Source: an uncultured Thermoleophilia bacterium
GTDB taxonomy: Bacteria > Actinomycetota > Thermoleophilia > Miltoncostaeales > Miltoncostaeaceae
DNA length: 64,000 bases
Reading direction: 5' to 3'
Assembly (NCBI GenBank): GCA_938017905.1
Contig: CALIKX010000001.1
Coordinates: forward strand, 1 to 64,000
Shown here: piece by piece, positions 47,951 to 59,256 of the stretch
Layout: every line of letters begins with the position of its first letter
How positions within the stretch are numbered: position 1 is the stretch's first letter
The notes under the pieces: generated by a model
The model's database searches: none
What the model was told of the DNA's origin: nothing
Seen by the model: the letters and a program-made list of their open reading frames with translations, nothing else
Position numbers and translations under genes: made by a program

Positions 47951-50632
47951 CTATCCGTGCAGCAGGCGGTCCAGGTGCACCGCGGGGTGCCGCGCCTCGC
48001 GCCCGGTGAGGTCGCGCACCTGCTGCCGGCAGCTCACCCCGGCGGCCACGACGGGCGCCGATGAGGCGCGTACCTGCGGGGCCAGGCGGTCCTCGCCGAT
48101 GCGCCGCGATTCGTCCGGGTGCAGGTAGCCGAAGGCGCCGGCCATTCCACAGCATCCCGCATCGGTGGCGTGCGCACCCGCGCCCAGCGCCGCCACGGCG
48201 GCGGTGTCGCCATCGGCCCGGGCGTGGCAGTGGCGGTGCACGAGGGGCGCCGCGGCGACCCCGGGCACCTCGAGGCCGAAGTCCAGCACGGCGCGCTCGA
48301 ACGATACGACGGCATCGGCCACCCATCGGGCCCGGGGGTCGTCGGGCAGCAGCCATGGGAGGTCGGATGCCAGCATCGACAGGCACGAGGGCTCCAGCAC
48401 CACGATCGGGCGCCCGCCCATGGCCCATGGTGCCAGGGCGTCGAGCAGCTTCACGCCCTGGGTGCGGGCGAGGTCCGGCATGCCCTGCGACAGCGCTGGG
48501 CGTCCGCAGCACCCACCGGACAGTACGCGCACGCCCGCCCCGGCGGTGCCCAGCACACGCACCGCGGCGTCGCCCACCGGGGGATCGAGGAACCGGGTCC
48601 AGGTGTCGGCGAACAGGCCCACCGGCGTCCCGGGGGGCAGGTCCCCCCGTGGACGCCATTCCGCCACCGGCACCGGCACCACCCGGCCGAGGCGGCGACC
48701 CGCGAGGCGGGCCGTGTGGCGCGCGAGGCGCGGCGACGCCGAGCCTGCGCGCATGAGGTCGTGGGCGTGGGCGGCGGCCAGCACCGTGGGGGATGGGCGC
48801 TGCTCGGCGTGCCGGTGCACCATGGCCTCCACCTTCAGGCGCGACATGTCCACCCCGGCAGGGCACTCGGTGGCGCAGGCCCGGCAGGAGAGGCAGAGAT
48901 CGAGCGCCTCCGCCAGTCCGGGGTCGGCCAGCCCCAGGTCGAGGTGGCCCTCGATGGCGGCGCGCAGCAGGACCGCCCGGCCGCGCGTGGAGTGCCGCTC
49001 GTCGCGCAGGGCCTGGTACGACGGGCACATCACGGCATCCGCGCGACGGCACTGCCCATTGCCGTTGCAGGCCTCGATGGCGCGCTGCAGTCCGCCCGTC
49101 GCCGTGAACGGGACGCTGGTTGCGATCTCGTGCAGGGGCGGCGATGCGCCGATCCGCAGGCCCTCATCCAGCGACTCCGGTCGCGCGATGATGCCCGGGT
49201 TGAGGATCCCGGCCGGATCCAGCGCGTCCTTCACCTCCTCGAAGCGCCGGATGAGGTCGTCCCCGTACATGCGCGGCAGCAGCTCCCCCCGCAGTCGTCC
49301 GTCACCGTGCTCACCCGACAGCGATCCCCCGTGGGCCGCGACGATGTCGGCCATGCCCTCGGCAACGCGCCGCACGCGCGCCACGGCGCCGTGTGCCCGC
49401 AGGTCCACCATCGGGCGGATGTGCAGGCAGCCCACTGATGCGTGCCCGTACCAGATGGCATCGTCAAGGCCCTCACCGGCGAGCAGGCGGCGCACCTCGC
49501 GGGCAAACGCTGCGAGCTGATCCGGGGGCACGGCGGGATCCTCGATGAACGGGATGGGCTTCGCGTCGCCCTCGGAACGGAGCGCGCGTGCGATGCCGGT
49601 GCGGCGGATCGCCCACACCGCCGCCTGCTGCCCCGGGTCGTGCACCACCGTGGCGCCCGCGAGCCCCCGGGTCCGGGCGCGTGCCTCCCCGCGCTCCCCC
49701 GAGTACTCCACCACCAGCATGGCCGGGGCACGCCCCACGATGCCGAGCAGCGCCCGCTCCGCGGGCTGGCGGTTCGCCGGATCCACGAGGTCGGCATCCA
49801 TCAGCTCCACGGCCGACGGCCCCGTCGCGAGCAGGTCGGGCACGGCCTCGAGGGCATCGTCCACCGAGCGGAACGGCAGGATCGCCAGCGCGCGCTCCGC
49901 CGGCGCGCGGACCAGTCGCACGGTCGCCGCGCGCAGTACCGCCAGCGTGCCCTCGCTTCCGGCGAGGAAGGCCGGCCAGTCGGGCTCGGTGCCGGCCAGG
50001 CGATCGAGCGCATACCCCGACACCCGGCGCATCAGCGCGGGGTATCCGGCATCGGTGGCCAGCGCCCGCGCCGCCTCCAGCGCCGCGGGCGCGGGGCCGC
50101 CCCTGCGCAGTGCGGCGCGCGTGCCATCGGCGAGCACCACGTCGAGTTCCACGAGGTTGTCGGAGGTCATCCCATGCACGACCGAGCGCGCCCCGGCGGA
50201 GTTGTTGCCGATCATCCCGCCGAGCGTGGCGCGGCTCGCGGTGGCCACGTCGGGGCCGAACATCAGGCCGTGTGCCGCCGCCGCGCGGTTGAGGTCGTCC
50301 AGCACCGCGCCGGGGCCCACGACGGCGGTCATGGACGCGGCGTCCACCTCGATGCCGCACAGGCGCGAGCAGTCCACCACCAGCCCGGTGCCCAGCGCCT
50401 GCCCGGCCAGGCTGGTGCCCGCGCCCCGCATGGTCAGCGGAACGCCGTGACGGGCACAGGCATCCAGCGCGAGGTCGAGGTCGTCCGCGTGCCCGGCCAG
50501 CAGCGCCCCCATGGGAACCCGGCGGTAGAGGCTCGCGTCCACGGCGTACAGCTCGCGCGTGGGGCGGTCACCGCGCACCGTGCCGCGCGCTTCGCGCGCG
50601 ATGTCGAGCAGCACGTGATGGGCTGGATCCAC
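47951..50632 (-). CDS. FAD-linked and Fe-S oxidoreductase (D-lactate/glycolate dehydrogenase type)
   Basis: This 893-residue fusion resembles GlcD-GlcF or the large D-lactate dehydrogenases. The N-terminal FAD domain has [18 protein letters not shown] and [16 protein letters not shown]. The FAD-oxidase C-terminal domain ends near residue 470 with SGEHGDGRL. Two ferredoxin sites follow (CNGNGQC with MCPSYQ, and [12 protein letters not shown]) and then CCG modules ([12 protein letters not shown] and DAGCCGMAG). It oxidises a 2-hydroxyacid and passes electrons to quinone. The GTG follows a TAGGAT box by 7 nt. It is inserted on the opposite strand between fusA and tuf, an uncommon place. Confidence 0.9.
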   Translation of the reverse strand: MDPAHHVLLDIAREARGTVRGDRPTRELYAVDASLYRRVPMGALLAGHADDLDLALDACARHGVPLTMRGAGTSLAGQALGTGLVVDCSRLCGIEVDAASMTAVVGPGAVLDDLNRAAAAHGLMFGPDVATASRATLGGMIGNNSAGARSVVHGMTSDNLVELDVVLADGTRAALRRGGPAPAALEAARALATDAGYPALMRRVSGYALDRLAGTEPDWPAFLAGSEGTLAVLRAATVRLVRAPAERALAILPFRSVDDALEAVPDLLATGPSAVELMDADLVDPANRQPAERALLGIVGRAPAMLVVEYSGERGEARARTRGLAGATVVHDPGQQAAVWAIRRTGIARALRSEGDAKPIPFIEDPAVPPDQLAAFAREVRRLLAGEGLDDAIWYGHASVGCLHIRPMVDLRAHGAVARVRRVAEGMADIVAAHGGSLSGEHGDGRLRGELLPRMYGDDLIRRFEEVKDALDPAGILNPGIIARPESLDEGLRIGASPPLHEIATSVPFTATGGLQRAIEACNGNGQCRRADAVMCPSYQALRDERHSTRGRAVLLRAAIEGHLDLGLADPGLAEALDLCLSCRACATECPAGVDMSRLKVEAMVHRHAEQRPSPTVLAAAHAHDLMRAGSASPRLARHTARLAGRRLGRVVPVPVAEWRPRGDLPPGTPVGLFADTWTRFLDPPVGDAAVRVLGTAGAGVRVLSGGCCGRPALSQGMPDLARTQGVKLLDALAPWAMGGRPIVVLEPSCLSMLASDLPWLLPDDPRARWVADAVVSFERAVLDFGLEVPGVAAAPLVHRHCHARADGDTAAVAALGAGAHATDAGCCGMAGAFGYLHPDESRRIGEDRLAPQVRASSAPVVAAGVSCRQQVRDLTGREARHPAVHLDRLLHG

Positions 50633-50639
50633 GTCCCCG

Positions 50640-50645
50640 ATCCTA
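50640..50645 (-). promoter_or_regulatory. Leaderless -10 box (TAGGAT)
   Basis: TAGGAT is followed by 7 nt and the GTG at 50632. It lies within the divergent region shared with the tuf promoter. Confidence 0.55.
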
Positions 50646-50671
50646 TGCCCGGCGCCTCACCGAAGTCGCGC

Positions 50672-50699
50672 TTGCGAGGAGTCGCTCGCATGCTATGTT
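50672..50699 (+). promoter_or_regulatory. tuf promoter
   Basis: TTGCGA (-35, 50672-50677), 16 bp spacer, TGC and TATGTT (-10, 50694-50699) make the best two-box promoter in the window. The transcript would have a ~135-nt leader. Confidence 0.65.
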
Positions 50700-50729
50700 C
50701 CCCCGGCTCGAAAGAGCGAGGGCCTCTTC

Positions 50730-50754
50730 ACGCGCGGCCATCAGGGCCGCGCGT
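50730..50754 (+). promoter_or_regulatory. Leader hairpin upstream of tuf
   Basis: A perfect 10-bp stem (ACGCGCGGCC with GGCCGCGCGT) around ATCAG lies in the tuf leader, after a smaller GCTC/GAGC hairpin. It might slow RNA polymerase or stabilise the RNA; no function is shown. Confidence 0.45.
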
Positions 50755-50839
50755 CGCATGTGGAGGCCGTTTCGGAAGCACTGGCGGGTGGCGACACCAA
50801 TGGTCGCACGCCCGCTCGGACGCGCATGAGGAGCGTGTG

Positions 50840-52027
<1,188 letters not shown>

Positions 52028-52042
52028 ACGCACCAGTTGGAC

Positions 52043-52074
52043 GGGCCCCGTCGCCCCCATGGGCGGCGGGGCCC
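52043..52074 (+). terminator. Terminator between tuf and rpsJ
   Basis: A 14-bp stem with one G-U (GGGCCCCGTCGCCC with GGGCGGCGGGGCCC) around CCAT is followed by TCGCTTT. It would separate tuf from the S10 operon; no obvious -10 for rpsJ is seen in the 43 nt that remain. Confidence 0.65.
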
Positions 52075-52117
52075 TCGCTTTCCCCGGGCAGCACGAGACG
52101 AACGAGAAGACCGAACC

Positions 52118-52429
52118 TTGATCACCCAGAACAAGATCCGCATCAGGCTCAAGGCCTACGACCATGAGCTGATCGACAAGAGCGCGGCATCCATCGTGGA
52201 GACCGCGCAGCGGAGCGGCGCGACCATCTCCGGTCCGGTGCCCCTTCCCACGGAGTGCCACCGTTACTGCGTGATCAAGGGCCCGTTCACGGACAAGGAC
52301 TCGCGCGAGCACTTCGAGGTGCGCACGCACAAGCGCCTCATCGACATCTTCTCGCCGACCCCCAAGACGGTGGACTCCCTCATGCGCCTGGACCTCCCGG
52401 CTGGCGTCGACATCGAGATCAAGGTCTGA
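52118..52429 (+). CDS. rpsJ: 30S ribosomal protein S10
   Basis: This 103-residue protein starts the S10 block. The core [20 protein letters not shown] and the C-terminal [20 protein letters not shown] are canonical. A TTG at 52118 is the best start by alignment (L-I-T-Q-N-K); only a weak GAGAAG lies 7-8 nt upstream. The protein also serves as NusE in antitermination. rplC follows after 2 nt. Confidence 0.95.
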   Translation: MITQNKIRIRLKAYDHELIDKSAASIVETAQRSGATISGPVPLPTECHRYCVIKGPFTDKDSREHFEVRTHKRLIDIFSPTPKTVDSLMRLDLPAGVDIEIKV

Positions 52430-52431
52430 CC

Positions 52432-53055
52432 ATGGCGGCGATCATCGGACGCAAGGTCGGAATGACCCAGATCTTCGCCGAGGACGGTCAGCGCGTGCCG
52501 CTGACCGTCATCGAGGCGGGCCCCTGCCCCGTGGTGCAGGTGAAGACCGAGGAGCGCGACGGCTACGACGCCGTGCAGCTCGGCTTCGGCGCGGCCAAGG
52601 CGAAGCACATCAACAAGCCCGAGCAGGGTCACCTGGGCAAGGCGGGCGCACCGCTGGTCCGTCACCTGCACGAGTTCTCGTCCGTAGAGCTGGGCGTGGA
52701 TGACATCGCCGAGGGCGAGGTCGTCACGGTGGATACCTTTGTCCCCGGCTCGTACGTGAAGGTGACCGGCACCTCGAAGGGCAAGGGCTACGCCGGAACC
52801 ATCAAGCGGCACAACTTCCAGAGCGGACCCAAGAGCCACGGCTCGCACAACGTCCGCCAGCCCGGCTCCATCGGCGCCGCGGCCTACCCCGCCCGCGTGT
52901 TCAAGGGCATCCGGATGAGCGGCCACATGGGCGCCCGGCAGGTGACCCAGCGCGGGCTGCAGGTGGTGGACTGCGACCCGGAGCGCAACATCCTCCTGGT
53001 CAAGGGTGCCGTGCCCGGTGCCGTTGGCTCGATCGTGTTCGTGAGGCCCGACTGA
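52432..53055 (+). CDS. rplC: 50S ribosomal protein L3
   Basis: This 207-residue protein binds near the peptidyl transferase centre. MAAIIGRKVGMTQIFAEDG, the loop KRHNFQSGPKSHGSHNVRQP and GARQVTQRGLQVV are typical. The length is normal. The rplD ATG shares one base with its stop (TGATG). Confidence 0.97.
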   Translation: MAAIIGRKVGMTQIFAEDGQRVPLTVIEAGPCPVVQVKTEERDGYDAVQLGFGAAKAKHINKPEQGHLGKAGAPLVRHLHEFSSVELGVDDIAEGEVVTVDTFVPGSYVKVTGTSKGKGYAGTIKRHNFQSGPKSHGSHNVRQPGSIGAAAYPARVFKGIRMSGHMGARQVTQRGLQVVDCDPERNILLVKGAVPGAVGSIVFVRPD

Positions 53056-53705
53056 TGGCGGCTCATCTCCTTTCCCAGACCGGCTCCGCATCCGGCCCCG
53101 CCGCGATGGGCGCCGAGCTCGAGGCCCAGGCCATCAAGCCGCACCTGATCCACGAGGTCGTGACGGCGGAGATGGCGTGGCGCCGTGCCGGGACGCACAG
53201 CACCAAGACCCGCACCGACGTGCGCGGTGGCGGCAAGAAGCCGTGGCGCCAGAAGGGCACCGGCCGCGCGCGTGCTGGCTCCACCCGCTCGCCCATCTGG
53301 ACCGGTGGTGGCATCGTGTTCGGCCCGCACCCGCGCAGCCACGGAGGCAAGGTCAACCGCAAGGTGCATCGTCAGGCCTTCCGGTCGGCGCTCAAGGCCC
53401 ATGTGGAGCGCGGCACGATCGCCGTGATGGAGCCCACCGGCTGGGACGCACCGTCCACGAAGCGCGCTGCGGAGTACCTGTCGCAGGCCCCGGACGACAT
53501 GTCCGCCCGCCCGCTGCTCGTGGTGGTCACCGAGTCCGCGTCGCCCGAGGCGCTGTCGTTCCGCAACCTCCGCGACGTCCGGGTGATCGAGGCGCGCGAC
53601 ATCGAGACCGTCGACATCATGGCCGGCCGCTCGGTGCTTGTGGAGCGCGACGTCTGGGACCGCTGGAACGGCGCCGCACCGGTCGCCGGGGGGGATGACG
53701 CATGA
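53055..53705 (+). CDS. rplD: 50S ribosomal protein L4
   Basis: This 216-residue protein lines the exit tunnel and in many bacteria represses the S10 operon. KTRTDVRGGGKKPWRQKGTG and RSPIWTGGGIVFGPHPRSH form the tunnel extension. The N-terminal ~25 residues (SQTGSASGPAAMGAE) are variable. ATGA overlap with rplW. Confidence 0.95.
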   Translation: MAAHLLSQTGSASGPAAMGAELEAQAIKPHLIHEVVTAEMAWRRAGTHSTKTRTDVRGGGKKPWRQKGTGRARAGSTRSPIWTGGGIVFGPHPRSHGGKVNRKVHRQAFRSALKAHVERGTIAVMEPTGWDAPSTKRAAEYLSQAPDDMSARPLLVVVTESASPEALSFRNLRDVRVIEARDIETVDIMAGRSVLVERDVWDRWNGAAPVAGGDDA

Positions 53706-54013
53706 GCACCAGCAGTGACCTTCGCGGCGATGTCCGCCGCGCCATCGTCAGCCCGGTGGTCTCCGAGAAGAGCTACCAGCTCGTGCAGGCGCACAACCAG
53801 TACACCTTCCGCGTGCTTGACGAGGCGCACAAGGTCGAGATCCGCCAGGCGGTCGAGGAGCTCTTCGACGTCACGGTGACCGACGTGCGCATCATCAAGG
53901 TGCAGCCGAAGCCGAAGCGCCGCGGCCGCAGCATGGGCACGCGCCCGGGCTGGAAGAAGGCCATCGTCGAGCTCCAGCCCGGCGACACCATCGACATCTT
54001 CGAGGGCGCCTGA
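53702..54013 (+). CDS. rplW: 50S ribosomal protein L23
   Basis: This 103-residue protein sits at the tunnel exit and contacts trigger factor and [23 protein letters not shown] and the C-terminal [16 protein letters not shown] match the family. Both ends overlap neighbours (ATGA with rplD, TGATG with rplB). Confidence 0.95.
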   Translation: MSTSSDLRGDVRRAIVSPVVSEKSYQLVQAHNQYTFRVLDEAHKVEIRQAVEELFDVTVTDVRIIKVQPKPKRRGRSMGTRPGWKKAIVELQPGDTIDIFEGA

Positions 54014-54861
54014 TGGGTATCCGCAAGCACAAGCCGACCTCGCCAGGCCGCCGTTTCGTGGCGAGCTCCGACTTCGCCGAGGTCACCAAGAGCACGCCCG
54101 AGAAGTCGCTGCTCGAGCCCATCCACAAGACGGGCGGCCGCAACAACAACGGGCGCATCACCACGCGCCACAAGGGTGGCGGGCACAAGCGCCGCTACCG
54201 GGTGATCGACTTCAAGCGGACCAAGGACGGCGTGCCCGCCCGCGTGGCCGCAATCGAGTACGACCCCAACCGCACCGCGCGCATCGCACTGCTCCACTAC
54301 GCGGATGGTGAGAAGCGTTACATCCTCGCGCCGCAGCGCCTGGAGGTGGGCGACACAGTGATGAGCGGTCCCGGCGCGGACATCCGCCCGGGCAACGCCC
54401 TGGCCCTGCGCGACATCCCCACGGGTACGCTCGTCCACAACGTGGAACTGCAGATCGGCCGCGGCGGCCAGATGTGCCGCGCGGCCGGTGCCGGCGCCCA
54501 GCTGATGGCGAAGGAGGGTGACTACGCCACCCTGCGCCTGCCCAGCTCGGAGATGCGCATGGTGCACATTGACTGCCGGGCCACGGTGGGCGAGATCGGT
54601 AACACGTCGCACGCCAACGAGGTCGGCGGCAAGGCCGGTCGCAGCCGCTGGCGCGGCGTGCGCCCGACCGTCCGCGGCTCCGCCATGAACCCGGTGGACC
54701 ACCCGCACGGCGGTGGTGAGGGCAAGAGCAACTCGGGTCGCCATCCGGTGACCCCCTGGGGCAAGCCGACCAATGGTCACCGCACGCGTGACCCGAAGAA
54801 GGCAAGCCAGAAGCTGATCGTCCGCGGACGCAAGCGCGGCAAGCACACGGAAGGCCGATGA
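54013..54861 (+). CDS. rplB: 50S ribosomal protein L2
   Basis: This 282-residue protein is needed for peptidyl transfer and subunit joining. The RNA-binding part [19 protein letters not shown] and the C-terminal [20 protein letters not shown], with the key histidine, are intact. The stop overlaps the rpsS start (ATGA). Confidence 0.97.
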   Translation: MGIRKHKPTSPGRRFVASSDFAEVTKSTPEKSLLEPIHKTGGRNNNGRITTRHKGGGHKRRYRVIDFKRTKDGVPARVAAIEYDPNRTARIALLHYADGEKRYILAPQRLEVGDTVMSGPGADIRPGNALALRDIPTGTLVHNVELQIGRGGQMCRAAGAGAQLMAKEGDYATLRLPSSEMRMVHIDCRATVGEIGNTSHANEVGGKAGRSRWRGVRPTVRGSAMNPVDHPHGGGEGKSNSGRHPVTPWGKPTNGHRTRDPKKASQKLIVRGRKRGKHTEGR

Positions 54862-55136
54862 GCCGTAGTCTCAAGAAGGGTCCGTTCGTCGACCCCAAGC
54901 TGATGAAGAGGATCGAGGAGATGAACTCCTCGAACGAGAAGCGCATGCTCCGCACCTGGTCGCGTGCGTCCACGATCTTCCCGGAGATGGTGGGCCACAC
55001 CATTGCGGTGCACGATGGCCGCAAGCACGTGCCCGTCTTCATCTCCGAGAGCATGGTGGGCCACAAGCTGGGCGAGTTCGCGCCCACGCGCACCTACCGT
55101 GGCCACGCGGACGACCGACAGACCTCGAGGCGCTGA
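54858..55136 (+). CDS. rpsS: 30S ribosomal protein S19
   Basis: This 92-residue protein is in the 30S head. [20 protein letters not shown] and [16 protein letters not shown] are conserved. ATGA overlap with rplB. Its stop is one base before the GTG of rplV. Confidence 0.97.
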   Translation: MSRSLKKGPFVDPKLMKRIEEMNSSNEKRMLRTWSRASTIFPEMVGHTIAVHDGRKHVPVFISESMVGHKLGEFAPTRTYRGHADDRQTSRR

Positions 55137-55137
55137 C

Positions 55138-55623
55138 GTGAGCACCGAGACCACCGCAGAGGCGACCGACGTGGAGGCCACCAACGACGTGGAGTCCACC
55201 GAGGCCCCGGAGACCGGGCAGTCGCCCGAGCCGGCCCGCTCCGACCGGTCGCGCAACCGCGCCCCCGCCCGTCCGCAGGCCACGGCCAAGTTCGTGCGCG
55301 TGTCGGCCCGGAAGGCCCGCCTGGTGGCGGACCTGATCCGGGGCGCGTCGGTGCCCGAGGCGCAGGCCATCCTGGCTTTCTCCACCCGCGCGGCGGCCGA
55401 GCCGGTGCGCAAGGTGCTGGAGTCGGCCATGGCGAATGCCGACCACAACGCGGGCCTCGATGTCCGCGAGCTCCACGTGGTGCGCGCCACGGTGGACGAG
55501 GGCCCGACCATGCGGCGCTTCCGCCCGCGTGCACAGGGCCGCTCGAGCCGCATCAACAAGCGCACCTGCCACATCACGATCGGCCTCGGCCTTCCGGGCG
55601 ACGAGGCGGAGGGACGTGCCTGA
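55138..55623 (+). CDS. rplV: 50S ribosomal protein L22 with acidic N-terminal extension
   Basis: This 161-residue protein has the L22 core from about residue 50 ([20 protein letters not shown]) to the C-terminal [20 protein letters not shown], which forms the tunnel hairpin. The first ~47 residues are a low-complexity acidic extension ([19 protein letters not shown]) not found in standard L22 (~110 residues). The GTG at 55138 is the only start near the rpsS stop. If real, the extension should lie on the ribosome surface near the tunnel exit. Confidence 0.93.
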   Translation: MSTETTAEATDVEATNDVESTEAPETGQSPEPARSDRSRNRAPARPQATAKFVRVSARKARLVADLIRGASVPEAQAILAFSTRAAAEPVRKVLESAMANADHNAGLDVRELHVVRATVDEGPTMRRFRPRAQGRSSRINKRTCHITIGLGLPGDEAEGRA

Positions 55624-56402
55624 TGGGACAGAAGGTCAACCCCACCGGATTCCGCATCGGCGTCCTGCAGGGCTGGAAGAGCAACTGGTACACCGAGCGC
55701 GACTACGCCGCGTACCTCGATGAGGACCGCGCCGTGCGCGACCACATCATCGGCAAGCTCAGCCACGCCGGGCTGTCCGACATCCAGATCCGCAAGGACG
55801 CCACCAAGCTGACGGTGGACATCTACACCGCGCGTCCCGGCATCGTGATCGGCAAGAGCGGATCCGAGGTGGATGCCCTGCGCCGTGAGCTGAACCAGCT
55901 CACCGGCAAGCAGATCCAGATCAACATCAACGAGATCAAGCGCCCGGAGCTCGACGCCACGCTGGTTGCCCAGTCGATCGCCGAGCAGCTGGAGAACCGC
56001 GTCTCGTTCCGCCGCGCCATGAAGCGCGCGCTCACCTCGGCCATGCGCTCCGGCGCCCAGGGCGTGAAGGTGCAGTGCGGCGGGCGCCTGGGTGGATCCG
56101 AGATGTCGCGCTCCGAGCACTACTCCGATGGCCGCGTGCCGCTCCACACGCTGCGCGCCGACATCGACTACGGATTCGCCGAGGCGAAGACCACCTTCGG
56201 CCGCATCGGCGTGAAGGTGTGGATCAACAAGGGTGAGGTCCTGCCCGAGGGCGTCGTGGACGCCCGTGGACGCAGCGCCGAGATCGACGCACCCCCGCCG
56301 CGGCGCCCGCGCCGTGACGGCCGCGGTGGCGGTGGCGGGCGTGGCCGCGGTGGCCAGGGCCGTGGCGGCCAGGGCGGCCCGCAGGGCCAGGGAGCGAGGT
56401 AG
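55623..56402 (+). CDS. rpsC: 30S ribosomal protein S3 with RGG-type tail
   Basis: This 259-residue protein lies at the mRNA entry. It has the KH domain ([20 protein letters not shown]) and the C-terminal domain ([20 protein letters not shown]). After about residue 222 the tail is Arg/Gly-rich ([20 protein letters not shown]), resembling an RGG box. Such a tail would be disordered and could bind mRNA at the entry channel. TGATG overlap with rplV. Confidence 0.96.
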   Translation: MGQKVNPTGFRIGVLQGWKSNWYTERDYAAYLDEDRAVRDHIIGKLSHAGLSDIQIRKDATKLTVDIYTARPGIVIGKSGSEVDALRRELNQLTGKQIQININEIKRPELDATLVAQSIAEQLENRVSFRRAMKRALTSAMRSGAQGVKVQCGGRLGGSEMSRSEHYSDGRVPLHTLRADIDYGFAEAKTTFGRIGVKVWINKGEVLPEGVVDARGRSAEIDAPPPRRPRRDGRGGGGGRGRGGQGRGGQGGPQGQGAR

Positions 56403-56405
56403 CCC

Positions 56406-56819
56406 ATGCTGATGCCGAAGCGCACCAAGTACCGGAAGGCCCACCGCGGCCGCCGCCGGGGCATGTCGAAGGGGAACCAGCAGGTCAACTTCGGCGAGTA
56501 CGGCCTGAAGTCGCTTGAGAACGGCTGGATCACCAACCGGCAGATCGAGAGTGCGCGTGTGGCCATGACGCGCTACATCAAGCGCCAGGGCAAGGTGTGG
56601 ATCAACCTGTTCCCGCACCTGCCGGTCACCAAGAAGCCGGCCGAGACCCGCATGGGCTCCGGCAAGGGGTCCCCCGAGTCGTGGGTGTCGGTGGTCAAGC
56701 CGGGCATGGTCATGTTCGAGCTGTCGGGCGTGCCCGAGGAGACCGCGCGCGAGGCCATGCGCCTCGCCGCGATGAAGCTGCCCGTGAAGTGCAAGTTCGT
56801 GATGCGTGAGGACGCCTAG
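56406..56819 (+). CDS. rplP: 50S ribosomal protein L16
   Basis: This 137-residue protein organises the A-site t[23 protein letters not shown] and [19 protein letters not shown] are typical. The ATG lies 3 nt after the rpsC stop, with purine-rich GGGAGCGAGG upstream acting as the ribosome binding site. Confidence 0.97.
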   Translation: MLMPKRTKYRKAHRGRRRGMSKGNQQVNFGEYGLKSLENGWITNRQIESARVAMTRYIKRQGKVWINLFPHLPVTKKPAETRMGSGKGSPESWVSVVKPGMVMFELSGVPEETAREAMRLAAMKLPVKCKFVMREDA

Positions 56820-56822
56820 CCC

Positions 56823-57044
56823 ATGCCGATGCTGAAGGCCAGTGAACTGCGCGAGCTGTCGGATGACGAGCTCGCGGCCAAGCTCGAGGAGTCGCGTGAG
56901 GCGCTCTTCAACCTGCGGTTCCAGCTGCCCACGGGCGCGCTGGAGCGCACGAGCGAGATCGGCGTCCGCAAGCGGGAGATCGCCCAGATCCTGACCGTCG
57001 CCCGCGAGCGCGAGATCGCCAAGGAGGAGATTGCCGGTGGCTGA
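56823..57044 (+). CDS. rpmC: 50S ribosomal protein L29
   Basis: This 73-residue two-helix protein is near the tunnel exit. [20 protein letters not shown] and [19 protein letters not shown] match the family. The stop lies 8 nt inside the rpsQ coding region. Confidence 0.95.
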   Translation: MPMLKASELRELSDDELAAKLEESREALFNLRFQLPTGALERTSEIGVRKREIAQILTVAREREIAKEEIAGG

Positions 57045-57309
57045 GACGCCCCAGGAGAGCGTGGTCCGGCGCAAGGTGCGCCAGGGCGTCGTCACGAGCG
57101 ACGGCCGCGATCGCACCATCACGGTGCGCGTCGATACCTCGCGCCGCCACCCCATCTACGGGAAGACCGTCCGGTCGTCGTCGAAGCTCCACGCGCATGA
57201 CGAGGGCAACGAGGCCGGCATCGGCGATGTCGTCCGCGTGGTGGAGTGCCGCCCCCTGTCGAAGCAGAAGCGCTGGCGCCTCGTCGAGATCGTCGAGAAG
57301 GCCCGCTAG
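57037..57309 (+). CDS. rpsQ: 30S ribosomal protein S17
   Basis: This 90-residue OB-fold protein has [20 protein letters not shown] and [20 protein letters not shown]. The GTG at 57037 is chosen over a TTG 6 nt earlier because AGGAGG is 9 nt before the GTG but only 3 nt before the TTG. It overlaps the rpmC end by 8 nt. Confidence 0.94.
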   Translation: MAETPQESVVRRKVRQGVVTSDGRDRTITVRVDTSRRHPIYGKTVRSSSKLHAHDEGNEAGIGDVVRVVECRPLSKQKRWRLVEIVEKAR

Positions 57310-57318
57310 GAGCACGCG

Positions 57319-57687
57319 ATGATCCAGAACGAATCACGACTCCGCGTGGCGGACAACACCGGTGCCCGCGAGATCCTGTGCATCCGCGTGCTGGGCGGCA
57401 GCAAGCGCCGCTACGCGCACGTGGGTGACACGATCGTGGCCACCGTCAAGCAGGCCACACCCAACGGCGCCGTCAAGAAGGGCGAGGTCGTGAAGGCCGT
57501 GGTGGTGCGCACGAAGAAGGCGCACCCGCGCGACGACGGCACGCTCATCGCCTTCGACGAGAACGCCGCCGTCATCATCGACAACGCGCAGAACCCGCGC
57601 GGCACCCGCATCTTCGGGCCTGTCGCGCGCGAGCTGCGCGAGAAGCAGTTCATGAAGATCGTCTCGCTTGCGCCGGAGGTGCTGTGA
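57319..57687 (+). CDS. rplN: 50S ribosomal protein L14
   Basis: This 122-residue protein of standard length has [20 protein letters not shown] and [25 protein letters not shown] precedes the ATG by 6 nt. The stop is part of a GTGATG junction with rplX. Confidence 0.97.
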   Translation: MIQNESRLRVADNTGAREILCIRVLGGSKRRYAHVGDTIVATVKQATPNGAVKKGEVVKAVVVRTKKAHPRDDGTLIAFDENAAVIIDNAQNPRGTRIFGPVARELREKQFMKIVSLAPEVL

Positions 57688-58001
57688 TGCCCGCTCGCGT
57701 GAAGAAGGGCGATGAGGTGATGTGCATCGCGGGCAAGGACCGGGGCCGTACCGGCACCGTGCTCGAGGTGATGCCCCAGGAGCAGCGCGTCCTGGTGGAG
57801 GGCCTGAATATCGTGAAGCGCCACACCAAGGCGCGTCCGCCCGACGACCCGGGCGGGATCATCGAGAAGCCGGCTCCCATGCACCTCTCGAACGTCATGC
57901 CGATCGACCCGTCGGACAAGAAGCCATGCCGGGTCCGCATCGAGGAGAAGGACGGGGAGCGCATCCGCGTGTCCGCCCGTACCGGGGAGGCCCTGGATTG
58001 A
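57687..58001 (+). CDS. rplX: 50S ribosomal protein L24
   Basis: This 104-residue protein starts assembly of the 50S subunit. It has a KOW motif ([20 protein letters not shown]) and the usual [20 protein letters not shown]. Either the ATG at 57687 (TGATG) or the GTG three bases earlier can serve; the ATG is preferred. The stop overlaps the rplE TTG start in a TTGA. Confidence 0.95.
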   Translation: MPARVKKGDEVMCIAGKDRGRTGTVLEVMPQEQRVLVEGLNIVKRHTKARPPDDPGGIIEKPAPMHLSNVMPIDPSDKKPCRVRIEEKDGERIRVSARTGEALD

Positions 58002-58639
58002 GCACCGACACCGCCATTCCGCCCGCGCGCCTGAAGGCGCGCTACGAGGACGAGGTCCGGCCGAAGCTGCAGGAGCAGTTCGGCTACTCCTCGCCGATGC
58101 AGCATCCGCGCATCGAGAAGATCACGCTGAACATGGGCGTGGGCGAGGCCAAGCAGAACTCGAAGACGCTCGACGAGGCCGTGGAGCAGCTGGCGATCAT
58201 CTCCGGCCAGCGCCCGGCCATCACGCGGGCCCGCAAGTCCATCGCCCAGTTCAAGCTGCGCGAGGACATGCCGATCGGCGCGAAGGTCACCCTGCGCGGC
58301 GCGCGCATGTGGGAGTTCCTGGACCGCCTGAACACGGTCGCGCTGCCGCGCATCCGCGACTTCCGGGGCATCAACCCCGACGGGTTCGACGGCCGCGGCA
58401 ACTACAACCTCGGCCTGCGCGAGCAGACGATCTTCCCCGAGATCGACTACGACAAGGTCGACAAGGTCCGTGGGCTCAACGTGACCATCACGACGTCGGC
58501 GACGACGGACGAGGAGGCCCGTGCCATGCTCACGGCCCTCGGGATGCCGTTCCGCGAGGAGGGCTACAGCGCCGAGGAGCGCGCTGCCCGCCGTCGCAAG
58601 AAGATGCGCAAGTACGGCGGCCGCGGCCGCAAGCGATAG
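57998..58639 (+). CDS. rplE: 50S ribosomal protein L5
   Basis: This 213-residue protein binds 5S rRNA. It has [40 protein letters not shown] and [20 protein letters not shown]. The TTG at 57998 overlaps the rplX stop (TTGA) and follows GGGAGG by 7 nt. It is longer than the usual ~180 residues because of a basic C-terminal tail ([18 protein letters not shown]). Confidence 0.95.
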   Translation: MSTDTAIPPARLKARYEDEVRPKLQEQFGYSSPMQHPRIEKITLNMGVGEAKQNSKTLDEAVEQLAIISGQRPAITRARKSIAQFKLREDMPIGAKVTLRGARMWEFLDRLNTVALPRIRDFRGINPDGFDGRGNYNLGLREQTIFPEIDYDKVDKVRGLNVTITTSATTDEEARAMLTALGMPFREEGYSAEERAARRRKKMRKYGGRGRKR

Positions 58640-58657
58640 AGGAAGGTTCACGAACCC

Positions 58658-58843
58658 GTGGCGAAGACGTCCCTCAAGGTGAAGGCCTCCCGGCCTCCCA
58701 AGTACCGCACCCAGGCGTACACCCGGTGTCACCGGTGCGGTCGCTCGCGCGCCGTGTTCCGCAAGTTCGGCCTGTGCCGCATCTGCCTGCGCGACGAGGC
58801 CCACGCGGGCCACATCCCCGGCATGACGAAGTCGAGCTGGTAG
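58658..58843 (+). CDS. rpsN: 30S ribosomal protein S14 type Z (zinc)
   Basis: This 61-residue protein is the short zinc-binding form, with CHRCGRSR and [10 protein letters not shown]. The C-terminus [11 protein letters not shown] is conserved. A GTG start follows GAGGAAGG about 10 nt upstream. Confidence 0.96.
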   Translation: MAKTSLKVKASRPPKYRTQAYTRCHRCGRSRAVFRKFGLCRICLRDEAHAGHIPGMTKSSW

Positions 58844-58847
58844 CCCG

Positions 58848-59243
58848 ATGCTGACCGATCCCATCGCAGACATGCTCACGCGCATCCGCAACGCCAATCT
58901 GGCGCTGCACGACACCGTCGAGATGCCCGGCAGCCGCCTGAAGGCCGACATCGCCCGCGTGCTCGAGGAGCAGGGCTACATCGCCGGCTACGAGACGGTG
59001 ACCGGGGACTCGCGCTCGACCCTGGTCGTGAAGCTCAAGTACGACGAGGACCGACGCCGCGTGATCACCGGCCTCAGCCGCGTGTCGAAGCCCGGCCGCC
59101 GCGTGTACGCCGACAAGGACTCCCTGCCCAAGGTCCTGGGCGGCATGGGAGTCGCCATCATCTCGACGTCGCAGGGGCTCCTCACGGGGCACGACGCCCG
59201 TCGCCGCGGGGTCGGCGGCGAGGTCCTGTGCACGGTCTGGTAG
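58848..59243 (+). CDS. rpsH: 30S ribosomal protein S8
   Basis: This 131-residue protein binds the central domain of 16S rRNA and in many bacteria represses the spc operon. [20 protein letters not shown] and the C-terminal [18 protein letters not shown] are canonical. It lies 4 nt after rpsN. Confidence 0.97.
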   Translation: MLTDPIADMLTRIRNANLALHDTVEMPGSRLKADIARVLEEQGYIAGYETVTGDSRSTLVVKLKYDEDRRRVITGLSRVSKPGRRVYADKDSLPKVLGGMGVAIISTSQGLLTGHDARRRGVGGEVLCTVW

Positions 59244-59256
59244 GGGGAGAGCGCAG

